Shown here piece after piece: positions 16,435 to 25,257 of a DNA stretch of 64,000 nt. The translations under genes and the position numbers were made by a program. Each line of letters starts with the position of its first letter. The first letter of the stretch is position 1. The stretch comes from DAIQRJ01 sp963708795 (GTDB lineage: Bacteria > Actinomycetota > Actinomycetes > Propionibacteriales > DAIQRJ01). The stretch covers positions 124,001-188,000 of the forward strand of contig CAVPUH010000004.1 in NCBI GenBank assembly GCA_963708795.1, read 5' to 3'. The notes beneath the pieces were generated by a model, which was not told the DNA's origin, did not search any database, and saw only the letters and a list, made by a program, of their open reading frames with translations.

Positions 16435-17916
16435 TCAGGCGGTGACCCGGCGGGCACCTGAGCGCTCACCGGGGCGGGTCGGCGGCCGCGACGGCGAGCC
16501 CGACCCGGCGCGGGCTGCGAGCGGCCGGTTCGCGAGCGGGCGGATGGGCACGCCACGACGGGCGGCCGCCAGGTACCGGTCGCCACCGGTGAGAAGGCGG
16601 CGGATCGAACCGTTCGCGACGCGGGCCGCCGGTGTGGCGAGCTCGGCCCGGCGCGTGACGTAGCCGGGCTCGGAGAAGACGTGCAGGTGTGGGCGCGGGA
16701 GCACGTGCGCACGGAGGACGAGGCCGCGTGCGTGGGCGAGGAGCAGGGTCGCGACGAGAACGCCCACGAAGCTGATGCCACCCCCCACGAGCAACGTCCA
16801 TCGGGCACCGAACTCCTGCCCGATCCAGCCGATGATCGGTGAGCCGATCGGAGTCGAGCCCTGGAAGACCATGAGGTAGACGGCCATCACGCGGCCCCGC
16901 ATCTCCGGTGCGACCGTCAGCTGCATCGTGGCGTTGGCTGCCGTGAGCAGCGTGAGCGAGGTGAAGCCGAGCAGCGGCAGCATGAGGGCGTAGGTCAGAT
17001 ACGTCGGCATCAGACCGGCCAGCAGTTCGACGACGCCGAACGCCAACGCCGACATGACGATGAGCCGGCCCCTCGGCATGCCGCGACGTGCTGCCATCAG
17101 CGCACCGGCCAGCGATCCGATCGCGAGGATCGAGCCGAGCACGCCGTATGCGCCCGCGCCTTTACCGAAGACCTCGGTGGCCATCAGCGCGCTGGTCATC
17201 TGGAAGTTGAGACCGAAGGCGCCGACGATGCCCGCGATGGCGAGGACGAGGAGAAGCTGCGGACGCTGGCGCAGATAGCGCAGGCCGTCGCCGAACATGC
17301 CCTTCGTCCGTTCGACCTTCGCCGGCGTGTTGAGCTGGTCCTCGCGCATCAATTGCAGCGCCACGAAGGTGCCGGCGTAGGTGACGGCGTTGAGGACGAT
17401 CGTCAACCCGGTGCCGAGCGAGACGATCAGCAACCCGGCGAGACCCGGGCCGACGAGCCGGGCGGCGTTGAACGACGCCGAGTTCAGGCCGATCGCGTTC
17501 GCGAGGTGATCCTTGCCCACCATCTCCGCCACGAAGGACTGGCGGGCCGGCGCGTCGAGCGCACCGGCGACGCCGAACAGGAAGGCGAGGACGTAGACCT
17601 CCCACACGGTCACGGCGCCGGTCACGGTCAGCACGCCGAGAGTCGCGGCTAGGAGGCCCATCGTGACCTGAGTGGTCTGGAGGATCCGCTTCTTCGGGAA
17701 GCGGTCGGCGATGATGCCACCGACGGGCGAGAGCAGCAGGAACGGCAGGAACTGGAGCCCGGTGGTGATGCCCAGTCCGGCAGCCCCACCACCGATCTCG
17801 AGAACCAGCCAGTCCTGGGCCACGCGCTGGACCCACGATCCGACATTGGAGACAGCGCCGCCGGTGAAGTAGAGGCGGTACGTGCGATTTCCCAGGGCCG
17901 CGAAAGTCGCGCTCAC
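16435..17916 (-). CDS. MFS transporter, EntS/DHA3-like exporter
   Basis: 493 residues from the GTG at 17916 (SATFAALGNRTYRLYFTGG); upstream in-frame sequence is not protein-like. About twelve transmembrane segments. The MFS loop motif GGIIADRFPKKRIL follows the second helix pair, and APARQSFVAEMVGKDHLANAIGLNS is characteristic of the EntS/MFS_3 group, which exports siderophores, macrolides or related molecules. An unusual basic, Arg-rich tail of about 90 residues follows the last helix (from about residue 405). A promoter with a palindrome between -35 and -10 lies 270 bases upstream. Confidence 0.85.
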   Translation of the reverse strand: MSATFAALGNRTYRLYFTGGAVSNVGSWVQRVAQDWLVLEIGGGAAGLGITTGLQFLPFLLLSPVGGIIADRFPKKRILQTTQVTMGLLAATLGVLTVTGAVTVWEVYVLAFLFGVAGALDAPARQSFVAEMVGKDHLANAIGLNSASFNAARLVGPGLAGLLIVSLGTGLTIVLNAVTYAGTFVALQLMREDQLNTPAKVERTKGMFGDGLRYLRQRPQLLLVLAIAGIVGAFGLNFQMTSALMATEVFGKGAGAYGVLGSILAIGSLAGALMAARRGMPRGRLIVMSALAFGVVELLAGLMPTYLTYALMLPLLGFTSLTLLTAANATMQLTVAPEMRGRVMAVYLMVFQGSTPIGSPIIGWIGQEFGARWTLLVGGGISFVGVLVATLLLAHARGLVLRAHVLPRPHLHVFSEPGYVTRRAELATPAARVANGSIRRLLTGGDRYLAAARRGVPIRPLANRPLAARAGSGSPSRPPTRPGERSGARRVTA

Positions 17917-18189
17917 TGGGCAGCCAGCCAATCTGCGCTCGGGGCCCGTCCCGAGTCGCCATCGTTGTCGTGCACTCTGCGGAGTTGCACTGCGGTTGTC
18001 GTCATCGAGCGGGCACGTTCGACAGGGGACGTCGCAGATGCCCGCGGTGGGGGTGTCGTCGGATCGCAGAGCTGCGCCCGAGTCGATCGGCACTGTCGGG
18101 GGGGAAGAGACAGACCAGACTCGGGCACAGCACGCGAAGCCGGCCGAAGCGGAGTGTGCCGCCACGGTGCGGCACGAAGACCACCCTAG

Positions 18190-18217
18190 ATCATTACCTA
18201 GGCTAACGACAAGGCAA
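18190..18217 (-). promoter_or_regulatory. predicted promoter with embedded palindromic operator for the MFS exporter
   Basis: Minus strand: TTGCCT (18217-18212), 16-base spacer, AATGAT (18195-18190). The spacer and -10 contain the near-palindrome TTAGCCTAGGTAA (18206-18194), a classic repressor position. It shares the core TAGGCTAAC with the actinobacterial IdeR/DmdR iron box but matches only about 11 of 19 consensus bases. The rest of the 17917-18252 gap shows nothing else I can support. Confidence 0.4.
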
Positions 18218-18252
18218 CCGGTTGCATTCCGTGTCGGAGCTCACACGACGAC

Positions 18253-18288
18253 GGGCGCAAGGTGTCAACATGCTGACACCATGCGCCC
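18253..18288 (-). terminator. hairpin terminator downstream of the NCS2 permease
   Basis: GGGCGCA-a-GGTGTCA, loop ACATGC, TGACACC-a-TGCGCCC: two perfect 7-bp arm segments split by an A/A mismatch, 24 bases beyond the permease stop. No clear T-run, as is common in high-GC genomes. Confidence 0.7.
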
Positions 18289-18311
18289 GCAGGATCGCGT
18301 GTGGGGGCGGG

Positions 18312-19802
18312 TCAGGACACCCCGAACAGCTGCCGGATCGGCCCGATCGCGAAGTAGCACACGAACAGAGCCGAGATGATCCACATCAGGGGATGGACGC
18401 CACGCGCCCTGCCGGTGGCGACCCGGATCACGATCCAGGAGATGAAGCCGGCGCCGATGCCGGCCGTGATCGAGTAGGTGAACGGCATCACCACCATCGT
18501 GAGGAACGCCGGGATGGCGATGTCGTAGCGGTCCCAGTCGATGTTCTTGACCTGGGTCATCATCAGGAACCCGACCACCACGAGCGCGGGCGTGGCGGCC
18601 TCGTACGGGATGATCTCCACCAGCGGTGAGAGGAATGTGGCCAGCAGGAAGCAGATTCCGGTCACCACACTCGCGAGTCCGGTCCGGGCGCCCTCGCCCA
18701 CACCCGCCGCCGATTCGATGAACGACGTGTTGGACGAGACCGATCCGACGCCTCCGGCCGCCGCGGCGACGGAGTCGACGATGAGGATCCGCTGCGAGTT
18801 GACCGGACTGCCGTTGTCGTCGAGCAGTCCGGCCTCGGCACCGATGGCCGTCATCGTCCCCATCGTGTCGAAGAAGTCGGCCAGCAGGAGCGTGAACACG
18901 ATGAGCACCGCCGCGATGACGCCGACGTTCTTGGCGGTGAACGCGCCGAACAGGTTGAAGTCGCCGACGATCGAGAAGTCCGGCTTGCTGACGATGGACT
19001 TCGGCCACGACGGGACGTTCAGGCCCCAGCCGTGCGGATTCTGCTCCGACCGCGAGCCGAGGTTGGCGATGGCCTCGAACACGATCGAGAGGATCGTCGC
19101 TCCCACGATCCCGATGAGGATCGCCCCCCGCACCTTCTTCACCATCAAGACGATGATCGTGAGGAGTCCGATCACGAACACGAGCGCCGGCCAACCGGGG
19201 ATCGGGTCGGTCGCCGAGGTGCCCAGCTGGATCGGCGGTGCGGGCACGCCGGTCGCCCGCACGAGGCCGCCGTCGACGAAACCGATGAGCGCGATGAACA
19301 GACCGATGCCGACACTGATGGCGGTCTTGATCTCGCGCGGTACCGCCTCGAACACGGCTCGGCGGAACCCGGTGAGCACGAGGATCAGGATGACGATGCC
19401 CTCGAGCACGACCAGACCCATGGCGTCCGCGAAGGTCATCTGGCTCACCAGCGAGATGCCGATGACCGCGTTGAGGCCGAGTCCGGCAGCCAGTGCGATC
19501 GGGAAGTTCGCGAACACCCCCATGCCGATCGTCAGGACCCCGGCGACCAGCGCGGTGGTGGCCGCCACCGCGGCGACCTGCGGGGTCACGCTCTCCCCGA
19601 TGTAGCGGCCGGTGACGTCGGGTCGGGTGTTCAGGATGAAGGAGTTCAGCACGATGATGTAGGCCATCGTGACGAAGGTGACGATGCCGCCGCGGATCTC
19701 CCGGCTGAGCGTCGACCCTCGTGCGGAGATCTTGAAGTACCTGTCGAGACCGGACGTCGAGCCGGCGGGTGGCGCGGGCGCCGTGGTGGTGCGAGAGCTC
19801 AT
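18312..19802 (-). CDS. NCS2 family purine permease (AzgA-like guanine/hypoxanthine)
   Basis: 496 residues from the ATG at 19802. About 12-14 transmembrane segments; N-terminal LDRYFKISARGSTLSREIRGG and VTFVTMAYIIVLN, then ANFPIALAAGLGLNA. SFIESAAGVGEGARTGLASV is the signature of the AzgA/PbuG guanine-hypoxanthine group, distinct from xanthine/uracil members. It would import adenine, guanine or hypoxanthine by proton symport. Single gene with a terminator behind it; no purine riboswitch was seen in the 104 bases upstream. Confidence 0.9.
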   Translation of the reverse strand: MSSRTTTAPAPPAGSTSGLDRYFKISARGSTLSREIRGGIVTFVTMAYIIVLNSFILNTRPDVTGRYIGESVTPQVAAVAATTALVAGVLTIGMGVFANFPIALAAGLGLNAVIGISLVSQMTFADAMGLVVLEGIVILILVLTGFRRAVFEAVPREIKTAISVGIGLFIALIGFVDGGLVRATGVPAPPIQLGTSATDPIPGWPALVFVIGLLTIIVLMVKKVRGAILIGIVGATILSIVFEAIANLGSRSEQNPHGWGLNVPSWPKSIVSKPDFSIVGDFNLFGAFTAKNVGVIAAVLIVFTLLLADFFDTMGTMTAIGAEAGLLDDNGSPVNSQRILIVDSVAAAAGGVGSVSSNTSFIESAAGVGEGARTGLASVVTGICFLLATFLSPLVEIIPYEAATPALVVVGFLMMTQVKNIDWDRYDIAIPAFLTMVVMPFTYSITAGIGAGFISWIVIRVATGRARGVHPLMWIISALFVCYFAIGPIRQLFGVS

Positions 19803-19906
19803 GGCAGTCCTCGAGTCGGAGTCAGCGAGACGGGGCGGGAATGTGCGCGGCACCAGCATGTCAGCGGCGTGGGGTGCGGTCGAGGATCTCGCACTACGCT
19901 GGACCG

Positions 19907-20203
19907 GTGAGTCCAGCCCGTCGACCGATCCTCCGAAACGCTGACGTCGAGCCACTCGACCTCGACGGCGTTCGGAGCGTGCTTGTCGGGTCCGCGCTGT
20001 GGGTCGTCGCCCTGGTCTACGTGCTCGTCCGCTACCAGAGCCTGAGCGACGACGGCCGGAGCTGGTGGCTCGTCACCGTGCTGGCGGGCATCGGCCTGGG
20101 CCTGATCGGTCTGACCTACTGCCTGCGTCGCCGCTCCCGGCTACGCCAGGGCCGCTCGGCCGACCGGACCGAGGGCCTCCTGCAGCGAGACAAGGACGCC
20201 TGA
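19907..20203 (+). CDS. DUF2530 family small membrane protein
   Basis: 98 residues from the GTG at 19907. Two transmembrane segments (VLVGSALWVVALVYVLV and WLVTVLAGIGLGLIGLTY) followed by a basic tail (CLRRRSRLRQGRSADRT). The layout, PxLxLDGxRSV before helix 1 and the short loop with SWWLV, matches DUF2530 of actinobacteria. Function unknown. It is usually found near DUF3027 and MFS genes, as here. Divergent from the permease. Confidence 0.8.
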   Translation: MSPARRPILRNADVEPLDLDGVRSVLVGSALWVVALVYVLVRYQSLSDDGRSWWLVTVLAGIGLGLIGLTYCLRRRSRLRQGRSADRTEGLLQRDKDA

Positions 20204-20231
20204 GCTCGCCGCCGACGTCGGACCGTCGAGG

Positions 20232-21005
20232 TCAGATGTCCCAGGCGACCGTGTCGAGGGCGGAGCCCGGGCTGACGTCCTGTCCGTGCAGAGCAGCCGC
20301 CCGAACCGCCGCGGCCTCCTCGCTGTGAGCGCCGCAGCCGTGGTCGAGGGAGACGACGGAACCGTCCCGCGGAGCCTGGGCGTTGGCGCACACGCCGAAC
20401 ATCGCGCCGAGCGGACCGCGGAGGAGAACGAGGAACCCGCACGTCGAGCAGCGTCCGGGTGCCGCCTTTGCCATAGGGGTGGACGGCCCGGCATCGCCGT
20501 CGTACCACCGGTCCACCGCGTCGTCACGGCCCTCCGGCGACAGCACCCGTGCACGTCCGAGCCCGAGTTCGGCGACCACGCCGGCGACGTCGAGGTCGTC
20601 ACTCCCGTCCACCGACTCGTCAGCGCCGGTGTACCCCGGCAGGAGCCGGTCGTCGTCGGGGGGCGACGGGAGGAGGTCACCCGGGCCGAGATCGTCGGCT
20701 GTGACACGTTCGGCCCACGGCACCCAGGTCGGCGCGAGGATGGCCGCCGGGCCGGGCAGCAGGACGATCTCGTCGACCGTCACCGACTTGGCCCGCGACG
20801 CCCGCGCCACCGTCACGCCCCAGCGCCACCCGTCGTAACCGGGTTGGCGCGCGCCGAAGAAGTGCGTCACGACCCGTTCGTCCTCGACCTGGTGGCCGAG
20901 GTGCTCGCCCACCGCATCGGGACCGACGTCGTCGACGAGGGTCGAACGCGCGATGTCGTCGGCGAACACGCACGCAGGATCGGCTTTCGGGGTTCGCGGG
21001 CTCAT
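20232..21005 (-). CDS. DUF3027 domain-containing protein
   Basis: 257 residues; ATG at 21005 overlaps the LtrA stop (ATGA). Conserved blocks: FFGARQPGYDGWRWGVTVARAS, VDEIVLLPGPAAILAPTWVPW, DRLLPGYTGADES, VLSPEGRDDAVDRWYDGDAGP. A C-terminal zinc-ribbon-like module has CSTCGFLVLL with a later Cys (VCAN) and HGCGAHSE. This is the actinobacterial DUF3027 family, function unknown. It is coupled to the LtrA gene and lies beside MFS and cold-shock genes, a recurring actinobacterial order. Confidence 0.88.
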   Translation of the reverse strand: MSPRTPKADPACVFADDIARSTLVDDVGPDAVGEHLGHQVEDERVVTHFFGARQPGYDGWRWGVTVARASRAKSVTVDEIVLLPGPAAILAPTWVPWAERVTADDLGPGDLLPSPPDDDRLLPGYTGADESVDGSDDLDVAGVVAELGLGRARVLSPEGRDDAVDRWYDGDAGPSTPMAKAAPGRCSTCGFLVLLRGPLGAMFGVCANAQAPRDGSVVSLDHGCGAHSEEAAAVRAAALHGQDVSPGSALDTVAWDI

Positions 21006-22228
21006 GGCGCCGCCATTGTCGCATCCGGCGCGACCGGCCCCGCACCCGTGGCCCGGTTGGCGAGGAGAACAGGACCGATCGCTCCCACGGCCACCACGAC
21101 ACCGGCGCCCAGGACGGCGCCGCCGAGGCTGCCCGGCGCGGCCAGCCAGGTGATCGCCGCGATGACGACAGACTGGACCAGCGCGGCACCGACGAGGACG
21201 TACCGCCGGGTCAGGACCGCGCAGATGCCGGCGAACACGAGCAGGAAGACGACGACGGGCACGGTGACGGCGAAGCCGGCCGTCCGCGCGGTGATGTGAC
21301 TGTGGTCCTCGACGAACGCCAGTGCCACCTCCAGCCCGGCACCGAGCGCCGCCAGTGACGCGAACACGAAGTAGTGGGCGTATCCCCAGCCGAAGATCGA
21401 GCGCGACTCCGGCCGCAGGAGATGGGCGAACGGGCGGTCGAAGTAGGCCCACCAGCAGGAGAAGAACAGGACCAGGCCACCGAGCGCGAGCAGCAGGACC
21501 CGAGCCGACAGGCCGTGATCGGCGATCGCGCCCTGCACCGCGCTGACCGAGCCGAGGACCGCCTCGCCCAGGACGATCAGGGTGAAGAGCCCGTAGCGCT
21601 CCGCGATGTGCTCGCCGTGCCAGGTGGTCATCGACCCGCGCTCGGCCAGGATCGGGACGGCGATCTCCGCGGCCACGAGAACGAGGAAGCTCGCGAGACC
21701 GGCCGCCGGTAGAAACAACCGGGCCACCCAGCCGACCTGGACGATCGCGATGCCCACGGCGTAGCGGCGGGCGACGAAGCGGTGCTCCGGATCGTCGGCC
21801 GAGGCCGTGAGCCACTGGACGACCATCGACAGTCTCATCACGACGTAGCCGAGCGTCACGGCGGCGTAGTCGCCGTGCTCGAACGCCAACGGGACGCCTG
21901 CGGCGATCACGAGGACGCCAGCGATCTGGACGAACGTCAGCAGCCGGTACCGGACGTCGTCGGTGTCGTAGGCCGACGCGAACCAGGTGAAGTTCATCCA
22001 GGCCCACCAGATGGCGAAGAACAACATCAGGTAGTTGCGCAGCCCTGTAGCCACGTCACCGTCGGCCACGAAGTGGTGCAGTTCGACGGCGTCGGAGCTC
22101 ACGGCGACGACGAAGCACAGGTCGAAGAGGAGTTCCAGGGGCGTGGCCGCACGACCGCCCTGAGCGGGATCGCGAGCCACCATCGGCCGTCGCCAGGGCC
22201 GGGGTGTCGAGGCGAGTTGCTCCCACAT
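21002..22228 (-). CDS. low temperature requirement protein A (LtrA) family membrane protein
   Basis: 408 residues; ATG at 22228 with GGAGGA 5 bases upstream. Family start: ATPLELLFDLCFVVAVSSDAV, then AIWWAWMNFTWFASAYDTDD, typical of LtrA. Ten to twelve transmembrane segments in all, with AERYGLFTLIVLGEAVLG in the middle and WWAYFDRP later. LtrA was named for low-temperature growth in Listeria; its biochemical role is unsettled. A cold-shock protein gene is nearby on the same strand but separated by a divergent MFS gene. Confidence 0.9.
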   Translation of the reverse strand: MWEQLASTPRPWRRPMVARDPAQGGRAATPLELLFDLCFVVAVSSDAVELHHFVADGDVATGLRNYLMLFFAIWWAWMNFTWFASAYDTDDVRYRLLTFVQIAGVLVIAAGVPLAFEHGDYAAVTLGYVVMRLSMVVQWLTASADDPEHRFVARRYAVGIAIVQVGWVARLFLPAAGLASFLVLVAAEIAVPILAERGSMTTWHGEHIAERYGLFTLIVLGEAVLGSVSAVQGAIADHGLSARVLLLALGGLVLFFSCWWAYFDRPFAHLLRPESRSIFGWGYAHYFVFASLAALGAGLEVALAFVEDHSHITARTAGFAVTVPVVVFLLVFAGICAVLTRRYVLVGAALVQSVVIAAITWLAAPGSLGGAVLGAGVVVAVGAIGPVLLANRATGAGPVAPDATMAAP

Positions 22229-22330
22229 GCGGTCCTCCGAACGTGCGCCCGACGGGGGCGCGGACGGGCGGCACTCTAGTGGCGGCTCGGTGGTCGCGTG
22301 GCGCGTGCATCGTCGGCTGGACGGGGGAAG

Positions 22331-23746
22331 ATGGCGTCGATGACCAGCAATCGACCGGCCGGTGCCGACCGCACGGAGCCGGGCGCCGACACCACGGGCG
22401 CCGGCGCCGGCGCGGCCGGGAGCTCTCGCGGTGCCCGGACCGGCGCGCTCGGACGTCTTCACCGCTTCGGCCGGAGCGGCGCCGGCCGGGTGCAGAGGCT
22501 CGCCCAGTCCCAGGGCATGGGCGAGAGCGGCTTGTCCAGGTTGTTCGCCCTCCACGCGTTCAACGCCGGCGGTGACGCGGCGATGGCCGTCGGGCTCGCC
22601 GGCACCCTCTTCTTCCAGGTGCCCTCGGGCGAGGCCCGCGCGCGCGTGGCCCTCTACCTGCTGTTGACGATGGCACCGTTCGTGCTGGTGGCGCCACTGA
22701 TCGGCCCGTTCCTCGACCGGTTCCGGCGGGGACGTCGATGGGCCATCGGCAGCACCATGGCCGCGCGGGCCTTCTTCTGCTGGGTGCTGGCCGGAGCCGT
22801 CGTCACGGGATCGGCCTGGCTCTATCCGGTCGCGTTCGGCTGCCTCGTCGCCTCCAAGGCGTACGGCCTCGCCCGGGCGGCGTCGGTGCCCCGGCTGTTG
22901 CCGCCCCAGGTCCAGCTGGTCACCGCGAACTCGAGGATCTCCCTCGCCGGCGTCGTCGGGGCCGCGATCTCCGGGCTGGTCGCCGGGCTGCTCTCGCGCG
23001 TCGGTCCGGAGTGGTCGCTGCGATGGGCGTTCCTCGTCTTCATCGCCGCGACGATCCTGGCGGTCCGGTTGCCCGCCCGGATCGACTCGAGCGAAGGCGA
23101 GAAGGGCGGCTCGCTCCTCCCCGGGTTCCTCGGCAAGGGCCGTCGCCGGCTGCCCCTCGACGTCGTGGCGGCGCTCCAGATCAACACCGGCATCCGGGCG
23201 TTCTCGGGCTTCCTGTTGATGTTCCTGGCGTTCATGCTCCGCGAGCGCCCGTTCCCCGACGTCTCGCAGAGCCTGATGTTCGCGCTCGTGGCCGGAGCCG
23301 CCGGAGCCGGCAGCATCACGGGAACCGGTCTCGGGTCGATGCTCAAGGCGCGGCCGCCCCTGCTCCTCGTCCGCGTCGTGCTGGCCATCGCGACCCTCGG
23401 CGCCCTCGCGGTCGCGGTGTTCTACAGCGCGTCGCTCGTCGTCGGCGTCGCCCTGGTGGCAGGGCTGTGCCAGCAACTCGGAAAGCTCTCCCTGGACGCC
23501 CTCATCCAGGGCGAGATCGCCGAGGACTGGCGGACCAATGTGTTCGCCCGCTCGGAGACGCTCCTGCAGACCGGCTGGGTGCTCGGCGGCATCTTCGGCA
23601 TCGTGATCCCGCTCTGGCCGTGGCTCGGGTTCGGCGTCGCCGCCCTCTGGCTCGCGGCCATCGCGGGTTGGCAGGTCACGGCCCCGATCCGGCATCGGCA
23701 CCGCGTCGTGGCGACGGCCGTCAACATCCCCGACGACGCGAGCTGA
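22331..23746 (+). CDS. MFS transporter of the actinobacterial DUF3027 neighbourhood
   Basis: 471 residues from the ATG at 22331 (GGGGAA just upstream; an ATG at 22340 is also possible). A soluble, Gly/Ala/Arg-rich N-terminal 70 residues precedes a 12-helix MFS core: ALHAFNAGGDAAMAVGLAGTLFF, LIGPFLDRFRRGRRWAI (loop motif), AASVPRLLPPQVQLVTANSR. A short basic tail ends the protein. Members in this position are widely conserved in actinobacteria but have no assigned substrate. Divergent from the LtrA-DUF3027 pair by 102 bases. Confidence 0.87.
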   Translation: MASMTSNRPAGADRTEPGADTTGAGAGAAGSSRGARTGALGRLHRFGRSGAGRVQRLAQSQGMGESGLSRLFALHAFNAGGDAAMAVGLAGTLFFQVPSGEARARVALYLLLTMAPFVLVAPLIGPFLDRFRRGRRWAIGSTMAARAFFCWVLAGAVVTGSAWLYPVAFGCLVASKAYGLARAASVPRLLPPQVQLVTANSRISLAGVVGAAISGLVAGLLSRVGPEWSLRWAFLVFIAATILAVRLPARIDSSEGEKGGSLLPGFLGKGRRRLPLDVVAALQINTGIRAFSGFLLMFLAFMLRERPFPDVSQSLMFALVAGAAGAGSITGTGLGSMLKARPPLLLVRVVLAIATLGALAVAVFYSASLVVGVALVAGLCQQLGKLSLDALIQGEIAEDWRTNVFARSETLLQTGWVLGGIFGIVIPLWPWLGFGVAALWLAAIAGWQVTAPIRHRHRVVATAVNIPDDAS

Positions 23747-23765
23747 CTCAGCAAGGCGGCCGGCG

Positions 23766-24161
23766 TCAGCCCTTGGACATGTCCAGCTCGTCGGCGACCG
23801 CGCGCATCACGGCGGCGATCTTCTCGGCCGACTTCGGCTCGGGCTGGCGCTCCCGGCGGTAGCTGTTCTGCAGCGAGTCGAGGAGCTTGATCAGGTCCTC
23901 CACGATCACCACCATCTCCTCCGGCTTCTTGCGCCGCGCCTTGACCACGCTGGCGGGGGCGTCGATGACCCGCACCGAGAGGGCCTGATCGCCCTTGCGG
24001 CCGGCGATCACGCCGAACTCGACCTTCTGACCCTTGCGGAGCGTCGTCACGTCGGCGGGCAGCGCAGACGAACGGACGAAGACCTCGCCGCCGTCCTCGT
24101 CTTTCGTGAGGAGGCCGAAGCCCTTCTCCGTGTCGTACCACTTGACCTTGCCGACAGGCAC
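23766..24161 (-). CDS. cold-shock domain protein with C-terminal extension
   Basis: 131 residues from the GTG at 24161. The CSD fold is in the first 65 residues: VGKVKWYDTEKGFGLLTKDEDGG (RNP1) and EVFVRSSALPAD (RNP2). The second half is a charged helical extension (KARRKKPEEMVVIVEDLIKLLDSL) found in the long actinobacterial cold-shock proteins, about twice the length of CspA. RNA-binding; probable RNA chaperone. Converges on the MFS gene with only 19 bases between. Confidence 0.92.
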   Translation of the reverse strand: MPVGKVKWYDTEKGFGLLTKDEDGGEVFVRSSALPADVTTLRKGQKVEFGVIAGRKGDQALSVRVIDAPASVVKARRKKPEEMVVIVEDLIKLLDSLQNSYRRERQPEPKSAEKIAAVMRAVADELDMSKG

Positions 24162-24273
24162 GCTGACCTCTTCTGTACTGGACGTTCTCGGGTGTGGACA
24201 CTCGGTGCGGAGCCTAAACGGGACGGCGGGCAGCACCAAGCCGGTTAGCCGCCGTGGTACCCGAGCCGGGCCG

Positions 24274-25150
24274 TCAGGCGCTGCGCATCGTGGCCGGTAG
24301 CGCTTCGTTCATCGATCCGGATCGGAAGCCGCGAGGGTCGACCTCGACGTCGGCGAAACCACTCGCCCGGGCGGCCGCGCCGACCTCGGGCATCGCGGCC
24401 GCGGCAGCGACGTGCTCGGCGTCGATCTCGATGCGGGCCCGATCGCCGAGATCCCGGACGCGGAGGTTGCGCACGTCCAGCCCGGAACGTGCGAAGACCG
24501 TCACGCAGCGCGCCCTCGGCGTGTTCGACCCGCGCGAGTCGCACGGGCGTGATCGCGATGCCGTATGCGACCCGGCTGGACAGACATGCGGCCGCGGGCT
24601 TGTCCCAGGTCGGGAGGCGCCACGCACGCGACAGGTCGCGAACGTCCTGCTTGCTCATCCCCGCGTCGCGCAGCGGGCTGACCGCCCCGCGCTCCACCGC
24701 GGCCCGGATGCCCGGGCGGAACCCGGCGATGGCGTCGTCGGCGTTCGTGCCGGTGGCCACGTGCGCCAGCGCGAGTTGACGCGCGACCGGGCCGAGGACG
24801 TCGAGGAGTTCGGCCTTGCAGAAGTAGCAGCGGTCGCCGGCGTTGGCGCGGTAACCGTCGCGGCTCATCTCGTCGGTCCGCGGCCAGAGGTGCCGCACCC
24901 CCAACCCGGTCGAGAACGCCTGGGCCGGAGCCATCTCCCACTCCGGCAGCGAGGACGAGACGGCGGTCGCGGCGGCCACGTTGGCCGCGCCGAGCGTGCG
25001 GACGGCCGCGGCCAGCAGCAGCGCGGAGTCGGCACCGCCGGAGAAGGCCACGAGAACCGAGCCGAGATCGGCGAGCCGCGCGGTCAGCCGGGTAGCGGTG
25101 AGGGCCAGCTCCGGGGTGAGTCCGGGCTCGGCGGTGAGTGCGAGGTCCAC
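24274..25150 (-). pseudogene. larE: LarE-like ATP-dependent sacrificial sulfur transferase, one frameshift
   Basis: Start GTG at 25150. The first 200 residues carry the PP-loop (LVAFSGGADSALLLAAA), the LarE cysteine region GDRCYFCKAELLD, GTNADDAIAGFRPG and PAAACLSSRVAYG. Near base 24505 the frame breaks; the next frame continues as FARSGLDVRNLRVRDLGDRARIEI and ends at 24274, so the fold is complete once one base is corrected. LarE builds the nickel-pincer cofactor of lactate racemase with LarB and LarC; neither is nearby, so this is an orphan. A sequencing indel is the simplest reading. Confidence 0.82.
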
Positions 25151-25257
25151 GGTGACGACTCTAGGCACGTACGCCAGACGGCGACGGACCGGGACCCGCG
25201 AACGGATCCCGGCCCGCAGCGCTCGAGCTGGTGCAGCGGCTCCTCAGTGGCCGGCGG

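Noticed and set aside
18194..18206. A confident IdeR/DmdR iron box
   Set aside because: Only about 11 of 19 consensus bases match; kept as an unnamed palindrome within the promoter.
21002..23701. Long minus-strand frame of about 900 codons spanning LtrA and the MFS gene
   Set aside because: Only the LtrA part has protein-like composition; the rest is antisense to the MFS gene and rich in Arg/Asp/Gly as GC-rich shadow frames are.
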